From NCBI GenBank assembly GCA_022567055.1, contig JADFHU010000053.1, positions 1 to 14,128 of the forward strand: DNA of 14,128 bases. The letters run 5' to 3'. The notes under the pieces were generated by a model. The model saw nothing but the letters and a program-made list of their open reading frames with translations, did no database searches and was not told where the DNA came from. The position numbers and the translations under genes are program-made. This document shows, piece by piece, positions 7,999-14,128 of the stretch. Origin of the DNA: Planctomycetota bacterium. GTDB taxonomy: Bacteria > Planctomycetota > Phycisphaerae > Sedimentisphaerales > Anaerobacaceae. Every line of letters begins with the position of its first letter. Position 1 is the first letter of the stretch.

Positions 7999-9008
7999 TG
8001 GAAGATCTCCGTCGCCCCTTGAATGGCTTCGGCTAGATGATCAGCAATCTCTGCATAGGGGATGGGCAGAGACTTGTCGATGTGATAGGGGCCACAGGCC
8101 TCCGCGCTGGTGCGGATGGAACAGTTGTGTGAGTCACTGGCCCAGAGTTGCTCTTCCACCGGGTGACTGAGCAGATAGGCCATGAGCTGCCGCGCGGCTT
8201 GGGGATGGGGTCCTCCCTCGACCAGGGCGACCGTGTTGGGGATCGCCAGGGCCCCCCGTCCCGACTGATCCAGCGGGAAATGCGCGACCGGCCACCCGTT
8301 GCGCTGAGCCGCATAGACGTCGTCCGTGTCCGTCAAACAGATGTCCGCCTGCCCGTGCGCCACCTGACGGACCGCGGTACTGTTGCCGCTGACGAGCCGC
8401 AGACCATTGGCCTGCAAAGACTTTAGTATTTCCATGGCTCGCTCGGCGCCGTAGTGGGCAAACCAACTGGCGACATCGCCGCCGGTAGTGCCAAATTCGG
8501 GGCGGGCCATCACGATGCGTCCCCGCCACTGTTGGTCGAGCAGCGCTTCAAGAGAGCGAGGTGCTTTGTCCGCCGGCACACGGCGCGTGTTGTAGGCGAT
8601 GCTCCGGGCCCGCAGGCCGAAGCCATACCAGAGGCCGTCGGCATCGGCATAGGCCGCGGGCCAACCCTCGGTCAGGTCGCAGTGGTAGGATTGGAAGAGT
8701 CCCTCCCGGGCCAGACGAATCGTGTAGAAGACCTCGCTCGACCAGAACACATCGGCACGGGGCCGTGATTGCTCTGCTCGTAGCCGTTGCACCAATCCCA
8801 CCGTCTTGCTCGCCTCCGTGTCGAAGCGAACCAGGACCCGCTGTCCTGTCCGCCCTTCGTAGTCCGCGATGATCGGTTCGGCGATGGCCTGATCCACCGA
8901 ACAATAGAGCACCACCCGGTTAGAGGGCTCCTCCCGCCGGGCACAGCCGCATTGCATAGCGCCGACTAGAAGCGTCAGTGTCAACATCCCCTTGCAGAGT
9001 GGATTCAT
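7995..9008 (-). CDS. Iron(III)-type ABC transporter substrate-binding lipoprotein
   Basis: A 337-residue extracellular solute-binding protein of the FbpA/AfuA (iron or related anion) class. The N-terminus (MNPLCKGMLTLTLLVGAMQC, then GCARR) is a lipoprotein signal with candidate lipidated Cys20 or Cys22. The mature part starts with RVVLYCSVDQ, matching the usual opening of this family (V-x-Y-x-S-x-D), then YEGRTGQRVLVRFDT, ADVFWSSE, LWYGFGLRARSIAYNT and the hinge-like GNSTAVRQVAHGQADICLTDTDD. Proteins with this layout deliver Fe(III) or similar ligands to FbpB-type permeases; the ligand here is inferred from family only. The start is ATG at 9006-9008, 14 bases after the preceding stop, with only a weak CAGG upstream. 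The stop overlaps the start of the permease gene, so binding protein and permease are a natural pair. The missing partner is the ATPase. Length is normal for the family. Confidence 0.9.
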   Translation of the reverse strand: MNPLCKGMLTLTLLVGAMQCGCARREEPSNRVVLYCSVDQAIAEPIIADYEGRTGQRVLVRFDTEASKTVGLVQRLRAEQSRPRADVFWSSEVFYTIRLAREGLFQSYHCDLTEGWPAAYADADGLWYGFGLRARSIAYNTRRVPADKAPRSLEALLDQQWRGRIVMARPEFGTTGGDVASWFAHYGAERAMEILKSLQANGLRLVSGNSTAVRQVAHGQADICLTDTDDVYAAQRNGWPVAHFPLDQSGRGALAIPNTVALVEGGPHPQAARQLMAYLLSHPVEEQLWASDSHNCSIRTSAEACGPYHIDKSLPIPYAEIADHLAEAIQGATEIFH

Positions 9009-9022
9009 CGATGGGGAACCTG

Positions 9023-10684
9023 TCAGGGCGCGTCGATCTGGGCATCGAGATGGCCGAAGTACTCTTTGACACTCTGCTCATATTTGCGAGGAATTCGGTT
9101 CTCCTGAACGGCCTCCGCGGCGCTGTCCCTGGCTGCAGCGACCACCTCTCTGAATTGTCGACGGGCTTCGCCCCTGACCTGCTCGCCTTGGAAGTACCAA
9201 CTGGCAATCACGGGTCCCTCCCTGGATTGGTTCTTCGTTCGTGTCGCTTTGGTAGAAAACTGACCCTCGCTGTCACTAGCGACCCCCCCGAAGCCCCGAC
9301 CGGGGCCGCCCGAGCCCGGTCCTTGGCGATTGCCTGTCCCGGTCCTAAAGGGCGAATTCCCACCCAGGCCTTCGCAGAGACCCTGCCCCAGGCAGGCGAT
9401 CGCGCGCTCAATCTCGGCCAATGCCGCCTCACTGAGTTTCAGCTTTTCTTCATCGCTGTCGAGTTCATCTAAGAACTGCATGGCCGCGGCCAACTCGTCA
9501 CCCGACATGCCCCCGGCCGCACCGCTGCCCAGAGCCTGACCCAGGGCGGCGCAGCGACTCGCTGCCCGTCGCGAGGCCGCAACCTTCTCCAGTAGTTGAT
9601 CCATCTGTTCGGGTGTCAGACCTCGATCCTCTAGGGCCTTGCGCAACTGCGCCAGACTCTTTCGTGCATAGTCTTTGGGTAGCCCCTGTTCCTCCAAGGC
9701 CTTTTCGAGTTCCTGAGTGGCTCGTGACAGCCGGGCCAACTGCCGGCCCAGGTCCTTGAGTTGCCGTTGCAAGGCCTGCTTCTGCTCTTCGGTCAGGTCG
9801 TCTTCCTGAATCCTCCGCTGCAGATCCCGCAGGAGCTGTGAGGCCTTGCTAAACTGTCCCCGGGCCATGGCCTTATTTAACTCCATCGACAGGCCATTCG
9901 GTGAGGGCTTCAACTGCTTGAGCATCTGTTTCAGCATCTCATGCGACAGGGAGGAGAGGTTGGCCTGCCGGTCTTTCAACTTATCGGATAGATTGGTGAG
10001 CTTACGAATGGCCTGCCGCTTGGCCTCCTGCGGTGGGGCCCCCGCGGGCATCCCGGCCAGGGCCCCTAGGTCATCGACCAGATTGGGATCATCCAGTTGT
10101 GTCAGGACCCGTGTCACCAGGGCAGTCGAGGTGTCGATCTCTCTCTGGGCCAGCTCGATACCCGCTCTTTCCGCCTCCTCCTGCTGTTCTCTGTGGAGGA
10201 AGCCCAGCAGGTCCTGCTGCGGTAGGGAGAGGACCAAGACCAGGACCAGGCACCAGGTACCAGCCGTCCAGCGCCAGCTCCGTGTGGGTCGGATGGGAAA
10301 GTGGGACCCTACCCGGCACGCTTCCAAGGCCTGATGCGCTTCGTCGCGTGCGGCTTGGGCAAAGGGATCCTCGGAGTGGGCCAAGGCCAGGGTGGTGCTA
10401 CAACGGTCACGAAAGCGCAGTCGCTCGTCCAGAATCAAACTGACACGGCGAGGACTGGGCAGTTTGGCCAGCCAGAGCCCCAGGACGCCTAGCCCGAATG
10501 CCAGCGCCAGGCCATAGCCCAGTTCCGGTCGCCACACGTGCAGGGCGAACAGCCGTTCGATGAGGATCGCCGGCAGCGCAAACAGGGCGCAGCCGGTGCC
10601 TACTTTGGCCAACTGCTCCAGCAGCAGATTGACCGAGCACCGTCTCCGCACCTCGCGTAGCCGCTTTGCCATTAGTTTCGACAT
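9023..10684 (-). CDS. Coiled-coil membrane protein of the VWA/MoxR cluster (DUF4175-like)
   Basis: A 553-residue protein and first gene of the leftward operon. Two or three membrane segments sit near the N-terminus (about 28-46, 56-73 and 143-155). A long charged, glutamine- and leucine-rich coiled-coil stretch follows (about 165-375, e.g. LTEEQKQALQRQLKDLGRQL). Next come an alanine-rich segment, a glycine-rich linker (440-470), and a C-terminal module of about 60 residues (GPVIASWYFQGEQVRGEARR, then EYF near 543). I recall similar C-terminal modules in planctomycete proteins encoded with MoxR/DUF58/VWA genes, and the layout resembles DUF4175; both are inference from memory, and the exact family is not certain. 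The start is ATG at 10682-10684, because AGGAAGGAG (10691-10699) sits six bases upstream; an upstream start at 10720 lacks such support. The stop is TGA at 9023-9025. Possible role: a membrane-anchored scaffold. No catalytic motif is seen. Confidence 0.85.
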   Translation of the reverse strand: MSKLMAKRLREVRRRCSVNLLLEQLAKVGTGCALFALPAILIERLFALHVWRPELGYGLALAFGLGVLGLWLAKLPSPRRVSLILDERLRFRDRCSTTLALAHSEDPFAQAARDEAHQALEACRVGSHFPIRPTRSWRWTAGTWCLVLVLVLSLPQQDLLGFLHREQQEEAERAGIELAQREIDTSTALVTRVLTQLDDPNLVDDLGALAGMPAGAPPQEAKRQAIRKLTNLSDKLKDRQANLSSLSHEMLKQMLKQLKPSPNGLSMELNKAMARGQFSKASQLLRDLQRRIQEDDLTEEQKQALQRQLKDLGRQLARLSRATQELEKALEEQGLPKDYARKSLAQLRKALEDRGLTPEQMDQLLEKVAASRRAASRCAALGQALGSGAAGGMSGDELAAAMQFLDELDSDEEKLKLSEAALAEIERAIACLGQGLCEGLGGNSPFRTGTGNRQGPGSGGPGRGFGGVASDSEGQFSTKATRTKNQSREGPVIASWYFQGEQVRGEARRQFREVVAAARDSAAEAVQENRIPRKYEQSVKEYFGHLDAQIDAP

Positions 10685-10690
10685 GCTATT

Positions 10691-10699
10691 CTCCTTCCT
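10691..10699 (-). promoter_or_regulatory. Strong ribosome-binding site for the leftward operon
   Basis: AGGAAGGAG on the minus strand, six bases before the ATG at 10682-10684. It fixes the start of the first operon gene and argues against the longer reading that begins at 10720. Confidence 0.85.
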
Positions 10700-10740
10700 G
10701 CGTGCAAGCAGTTCAGGCACTCGACGATCTAGCGTTCCCT

Positions 10741-10770
10741 ATTATGACGCCATACCGGTATAGACGTCAA
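10741..10770 (-). promoter_or_regulatory. Sigma70-type promoter of the leftward operon
   Basis: On the minus strand, TTGACG (10765-10770, 5 of 6 consensus) and CATAAT (10741-10746, 5 of 6) are separated by 18 bases. Transcription would start near 10734, giving a leader of about 50 bases before the ATG at 10684. The spacer is filled by an inverted repeat (separate entry), which suggests regulation. Confidence 0.7.
10745..10769. promoter_or_regulatory. Inverted repeat, possible operator
   Basis: Two abutting arms: TGACGCCATACC (10745-10756) and, on the opposite strand, TGACGTCTATACC (10757-10769). They differ by a one-base length change and a substitution. The perfect core is ATACCGGTAT (10752-10761). 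The element exactly spans the spacer between -35 and -10 of the leftward promoter and ends 24 bases before the -35 of the rightward ileS promoter. This is the position expected for a repressor or a spacer-binding activator. No regulator gene is in the window. Confidence 0.5.
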
Positions 10771-10792
10771 GGGTTTGCCAGGGTTACCGCGG

Positions 10793-10821
10793 TTGACACC
10801 CTTTTCCGAAGAATCTATCAT
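10793..10821 (+). promoter_or_regulatory. ileS: Sigma70-type promoter of ileS
   Basis: TTGACA (10793-10798, full consensus) and TATCAT (10816-10821, 5 of 6) are separated by exactly 17 bases. Transcription would start near 10828, so the in-frame ATG at 10820 is inside the -10 box and cannot be the usual start. The ATG at 10862 would have a leader of about 34 bases. Confidence 0.78.
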
Positions 10822-10861
10822 GAACCGTTATTTCGTGGCCCTCATGCATAGGATATCCCAG

Positions 10862-13696
10862 ATGCCGGAAAAGACTCAAGGTTATCGTGATACGCTCAAC
10901 CTACCCAAGACCCGTTTCGCCATGAAGGCAAACCTGGTCCAAAATGAACCGCAAATACGCAGGCGCTGGGCCAAAGAGGATCTGTACGGCCAAATCAGAG
11001 CGGCCCGCAAAGGCGCCCCACTCTATATCCTGCACGATGGCCCGCCCTACGCCAACGGCAACATCCACATGGGCCATGTCATCAACAAGGTGCTCAAGGA
11101 CCTGGTGGTGAAATACAAGACCATGGCGGGCTTCGATGCCCCCTACGTCCCGGGATGGGACTGTCACGGCTTACCGATCGAATCCCGGGTCATGACCGAT
11201 CTCGGCGAACAGGCCAAGGGGATGAAAAAGGAGGAGATCCGCGCGCACTGCATGAAGTACGCCAGCAAGTTCGTCAAGCTGCAGACCAAGCAGTTTCAAA
11301 GCCTGGGCGTCTTTGGTGACTTCGCCAATCCCTACCTCACCTTCAAGCCCAGCTACGAAGAGGGCATTCTCGAAGTCTTTGCAGAACTGGTCGACAAAGG
11401 GCTCGTCTACAAACAGCTTAAGCCCATTCACTGGTCGATCGGCTGTGAGACGGCCCTGGCCGAGGCGGAGCTGGAGTACCATGACATCACGTCGCCGAGT
11501 ATCTTCGTCAATTTCCCGGCCACGGCCGAGGCCGTGACGAAGCTCGCCGAACTGGGCCTCGTCGAGCAGGGGACGGACGCCCGGGTCTGCTTCATGATCT
11601 GGACGACCACCCCCTGGACCCTGGCCGCCAACCTGGCCGTGGCGGTGCACCCGCGCCTGGACTATGTGGCGATGCACTACGAGAGGGAAGGCCGGCGTCT
11701 CGCCTCCATCGTGGCCGCCGATCGAGTAGAGGCCGTCGCGGCGGCGGGAGGTCTGGAGCCCCAGGACTATCAGATCGGCGCGACGCGGGTTCCGGGGCAA
11801 GCCTTGGAATGGCTCCGCTATGCCCATCCCTTCGTGGAAGCCAACCCCACGGACCAGGATGCCTATAAGGTCATTCCGGCGGAGTATGTGACGACTGCGG
11901 ACGGCACCGGGCTCGTGCACATCGCCCCGGGACATGGCCAGGACGACTACCTGACCGGACAGGCGCATGACCTGGCCGTCTATTCCCCAGTTCAGGATGA
12001 CGGGTGCTACGATGACAGCGTCCCGGCCTGGTTGGTGGGCAAGAACGTGCTTGAGGTCGACGGAGAGGTCAGTGATCACCTGAGCACGCTCGGCCTGCTC
12101 TTTGCCCGAAGAGACATTCTGCACAGCTACCCTCACTGCTGGCGCAGCAAGGGTCCGGTGATATTCAGGGCCACGGAGCAGTGGTTTATCAGTGTGGACA
12201 CAGCGCTTCCCGGATCTGGGAAGACCCTGCGGGCCCTGGCAGAAGAGAGCACTCAGGAGGTGACATGGATACCGGCCTGGGGACAAAAGCGCATCGAGGG
12301 CATGCTGGCATCGAGACCCGACTGGTGCATCAGTCGCCAACGCAGTTGGGGCCTGCCGATCCCGGTCTTTTTGAACGGCCGGGGTGAGTCCCTGTTGACG
12401 AAGGCCTCCGTCCTGGCGGTGGCCAAGCATATCCGGCAGTATGGTTCCAACAGTTGGTTCAGTCACTCGCCCCGGGAGATTTTGGGCGAGGACTTCGCCC
12501 TGCCCGAAGGATTCGCCTGGGAAGAACTCGTCCAAGAGGAAAACATCTTCGATGTCTGGTTTGAGTCGGGCTGCAGTTGGCACAGTGTCTGTGTCAAGGA
12601 GGCCGGTTGGCCCCTGCCTGTCGATCTCTACCTGGAGGGCTCCGACCAGCATCGAGGTTGGTTCCAGGTGTCCCTGCTGCCCAGCCTAGCCGTGACCGGC
12701 AAGGCCCCCTATCGGAGCGTCTTGACCCATGGATTCACCGTAGACGAAAGAGGCATGAAGCAGTCCAAATCCTTGGGAAACTATGTAGACGCTCAAGAGG
12801 AAGTCAACAAGTATGGCGCCGACATCCTGAGGCTCTGGGTCGCCAGTGTCAACTACCAGGAGGACATGCGCTGCAACGACCAGATCATCGGCAGGATGCA
12901 GGACGCCTATCGCAAGATTCGCAACACGCTACGCTACCTCTTCGGGAACACCGATGACTTCGATCCCTCGATGGACGCCGTTCCCCCGGACCAGATGCAG
13001 GAGATCGACCGATGGGCCCTGCAGCGACTCCAGAGACTGATTGCCGAGGTGCGTCGCGCCTACGACGGATTCAGTTTTCACCGAGTCTTCTCGCTGATCT
13101 ACACCTTCTGCACCGTGGAGATGAGCAATATCTACATGGACGTCCTGAAGGATCGCCTGTACTGCGACGGCCGGCGGAGCCTCTCGCGGCGCGGCGCACA
13201 GACGGCCATGGCTCAGATCCTCGACGCGCTCATCCGCCTGCTGGCCCCGATCCTCGTCCATACCTGTGAAGAGGCCTGGGCCGCCCTGTCACACCGATCT
13301 CAGGCCTGTGACAGCGTGCACCTAGCCCTCCTGCCTGAAGTCGATCCTGCGATCGGGACGGATGTCGATGAGGCGCGCTGGGACACGCTGCTGAGATTGC
13401 GAGAGCAGACGCTCCGCACCCTGGAAGGCCTGCGGCAAGACAAACAGATTGCCAGCAATCAGGAGGCGGTCGTCACGCTCCAGTCCTCGGCGGAAGATGC
13501 GACCCTGCTGGAAGGATTCGGTTTGGACCACTTTGCCAGTCTCTGCATCGTCAGCCAGCAAAGCAGCTGCTTGGTGATCGTTCATGTTGCCGCTCATGTC
13601 CATTGGATTGCCGTACCCGGTCTTTGTGGAATATCACGCCTTCGGTTAACTAAACCTTGGGTCAGGCGCGCAGCGACGCCACTGCTTTCCAGGTAG
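10862..13696 (+). CDS. ileS: Isoleucyl-tRNA synthetase, C-terminus broken
   Basis: Charges tRNA-Ile with isoleucine in the cytoplasm; a class I, bacterial type-1 enzyme. Numbering from ATG 10862: HIGH signature HMGH at 69-72 (in PPYANGNIHMGH), GWDCHGLPIE soon after, the CP1 editing domain with WTTTPWTLAAN at 247-257 and GTGLVHIAPGHGQDDY at 348-363, KMSKS-loop variant KQSKS at 633-637, then the helical anticodon-binding domain. I chose ATG 10862 because the promoter -10 box covers an earlier ATG (10820) and AGGA lies about ten bases upstream. The frame itself is open from at least 10775. Recognisable synthetase sequence stops near Gln899 (about 13558). The last ~45 residues look unrelated, and the usual C-terminal zinc-binding segment (CxxCW...CxxC) is absent. 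The reading to 13696 is thus probably chimeric or truncated. Function of the main body is certain; activity of this copy is not. Confidence 0.93.
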   Translation: MPEKTQGYRDTLNLPKTRFAMKANLVQNEPQIRRRWAKEDLYGQIRAARKGAPLYILHDGPPYANGNIHMGHVINKVLKDLVVKYKTMAGFDAPYVPGWDCHGLPIESRVMTDLGEQAKGMKKEEIRAHCMKYASKFVKLQTKQFQSLGVFGDFANPYLTFKPSYEEGILEVFAELVDKGLVYKQLKPIHWSIGCETALAEAELEYHDITSPSIFVNFPATAEAVTKLAELGLVEQGTDARVCFMIWTTTPWTLAANLAVAVHPRLDYVAMHYEREGRRLASIVAADRVEAVAAAGGLEPQDYQIGATRVPGQALEWLRYAHPFVEANPTDQDAYKVIPAEYVTTADGTGLVHIAPGHGQDDYLTGQAHDLAVYSPVQDDGCYDDSVPAWLVGKNVLEVDGEVSDHLSTLGLLFARRDILHSYPHCWRSKGPVIFRATEQWFISVDTALPGSGKTLRALAEESTQEVTWIPAWGQKRIEGMLASRPDWCISRQRSWGLPIPVFLNGRGESLLTKASVLAVAKHIRQYGSNSWFSHSPREILGEDFALPEGFAWEELVQEENIFDVWFESGCSWHSVCVKEAGWPLPVDLYLEGSDQHRGWFQVSLLPSLAVTGKAPYRSVLTHGFTVDERGMKQSKSLGNYVDAQEEVNKYGADILRLWVASVNYQEDMRCNDQIIGRMQDAYRKIRNTLRYLFGNTDDFDPSMDAVPPDQMQEIDRWALQRLQRLIAEVRRAYDGFSFHRVFSLIYTFCTVEMSNIYMDVLKDRLYCDGRRSLSRRGAQTAMAQILDALIRLLAPILVHTCEEAWAALSHRSQACDSVHLALLPEVDPAIGTDVDEARWDTLLRLREQTLRTLEGLRQDKQIASNQEAVVTLQSSAEDATLLEGFGLDHFASLCIVSQQSSCLVIVHVAAHVHWIAVPGLCGISRLRLTKPWVRRAATPLLSR
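13561..13572. other. 12-base perfect palindrome at the breakpoint
   Basis: AAGCAGCTGCTT is its own reverse complement and begins two or three bases after the last recognisable IleRS codon. The stretch from here to about 13690 matches neither the synthetase nor the TPR protein, and no other gene is seen in it. The palindrome could mark the joint of a rearrangement or of an artefactual join. Confidence 0.45.
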
Positions 13697-14128
13697 CGCA
13701 GGTACTCCAAAGTGGCTTCCCGGTAGTTCAGCCTAATCACGTAAATATTTGCCAGCTCGTAGACGAACAGCAAGGGATCATCGAGCTGGCGCCGCGCCGT
13801 TTTGTATACCTCGATGGCTTCATCATATAGTCGATTGCTGAGCATAGCGCTGGAGACGTAGGGATAGACCGCCTTATTCCGGGGATAGTTATTTAGCAGC
13901 GAAGTCCAAATGTCGAACGCCCGCTCCTGATCCCCTTTTCGGTAGTAGACATTGCCCAAATCCGCGGGGAACTTCACGTCCTCTGAATTTCTAATTTGGA
14001 ATTCGATGATACCGATAAGCTCTTCGAAGCTCTTGAGGCGAAGCAGATTCCGCTTCACGCCCTGGTAGTAAAGTTGGTTGTTCGGAACTTGCTCGTAAAG
14101 GCTGCGGTAAATACGCAAGGCCGACGGG
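13594..14128 (-). CDS. Tetratricopeptide-repeat protein, partial and probably broken at its 3' end
   Basis: The frame is open to the right edge of the window, so the N-terminus is missing; TTG at 14116-14118 is an internal Leu codon (PSALRIYRSLYEQVPNN continues across it). The visible 178 residues hold about four TPR-like helix pairs: ALRIYRSLYEQVPNNQLYYQ, FPADLGNVYYRKGDQERAFD, YPYVSSAMLSNRLYDEAIEVY and FVYELANIYVIRLNYREATL. TPR proteins are protein-interaction scaffolds; no enzyme domain is seen. From about 13685 to the stop at 13594 the sequence (after YLRYLES) no longer looks like TPR, so the gene seems to run into unrelated DNA. GC is clearly lower and codon choice (CTT, AAT, CGA, TAT) differs from the rest of the window. 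It overlaps the end of the ileS reading by 103 bases. The style recalls TPR proteins of Calditrichota/KSB1-type bacteria, but this is only an impression. Confidence 0.7.
   Translation of the reverse strand, partial: PSALRIYRSLYEQVPNNQLYYQGVKRNLLRLKSFEELIGIIEFQIRNSEDVKFPADLGNVYYRKGDQERAFDIWTSLLNNYPRNKAVYPYVSSAMLSNRLYDEAIEVYKTARRQLDDPLLFVYELANIYVIRLNYREATLEYLRYLESSGVAARLTQGLVNRRRDIPQRPGTAIQWT

Noticed and set aside
10685..10720. Upstream start for the coiled-coil protein at 10720
   Set aside because: The strong AGGAAGGAG site points to ATG 10684, and the extra 12 residues would be encoded by the ribosome-binding region.
10775..10861. Upstream starts for ileS at 10775, 10820 or 10844
   Set aside because: 10775 and 10820 lie upstream of the likely transcription start (10820 is within the -10 box); 10844 would leave a leader of about 16 bases without a ribosome-binding site.
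11171..12652. 493-residue open frame on the minus strand opposite ileS
   Set aside because: ileS is unmistakable here; the antisense frame has low-complexity, Gly/Arg/His-rich content and no motif.
13322..13603. 93-residue minus-strand frame at the end of ileS
   Set aside because: Mostly antisense to authentic synthetase sequence; no recognisable domain.
13641..13670. Short GGTT...AACC inverted repeat in the breakpoint zone
   Set aside because: Arms of four bases are too short to mean anything as a terminator or attachment site.
1..14128. tRNA, rRNA, CRISPR array, insertion sequence or rho-independent terminator
   Set aside because: I looked for cloverleaf-like segments, regular direct repeats, transposase motifs, and GC stem plus T-run structures and saw none that I could support.

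Overview
The window looks like part of a planctomycete genome, probably a Phycisphaerae-like lineage. This is inferred from gene content, high GC (roughly 60 % by eye over most of the window), and short low-complexity repeats between operon genes. No rRNA or marker tree is available to confirm it. The last ~450 bases are lower in GC, use different codons and encode a TPR protein of another style.

Region 1 (1-10684, minus strand) is one long operon-like block, read from 10684 towards 1. It encodes: a two-TM coiled-coil membrane protein (9023-10684); an iron(III)-type ABC substrate-binding lipoprotein (7995-9008); an ABC permease fused to an NHL beta-propeller (5533-7998); a 985-residue membrane protein with two von Willebrand A (VWA) regions and a glutamine-amidotransferase-like domain (2588-5545); a MoxR AAA+ ATPase (1541-2566); a DUF58 protein (561-1499); and the N-terminal part of a BatA-like VWA membrane protein that runs off the left edge. 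The last four form the classic MoxR / DUF58 / VWA set, thought to act as an ATPase-driven chaperone or remodelling system at the membrane. Unusual here are the ABC permease and binding protein placed at the front of that set, with no ABC ATPase, and the fusion of the permease to the NHL domain.

Region 2 (10685-10861) is a compact divergent control region. It holds two good sigma70-type promoters, one each way, and an inverted repeat that fills the spacer of the leftward promoter.

Region 3 (10862-13696, plus strand) is ileS, encoding a type-1 isoleucyl-tRNA synthetase. It is intact through the catalytic, editing and anticodon-binding parts, but recognisable sequence stops near 13558 and the C-terminal zinc-binding segment is absent.

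Region 4 (about 13560-14128) is a breakpoint zone followed by a partial minus-strand TPR gene that is also broken at its 3' end. Two unrelated genes cut off at the same place suggest an assembly chimera or a real rearrangement. Conclusions that cross about 13560 should be treated with care.
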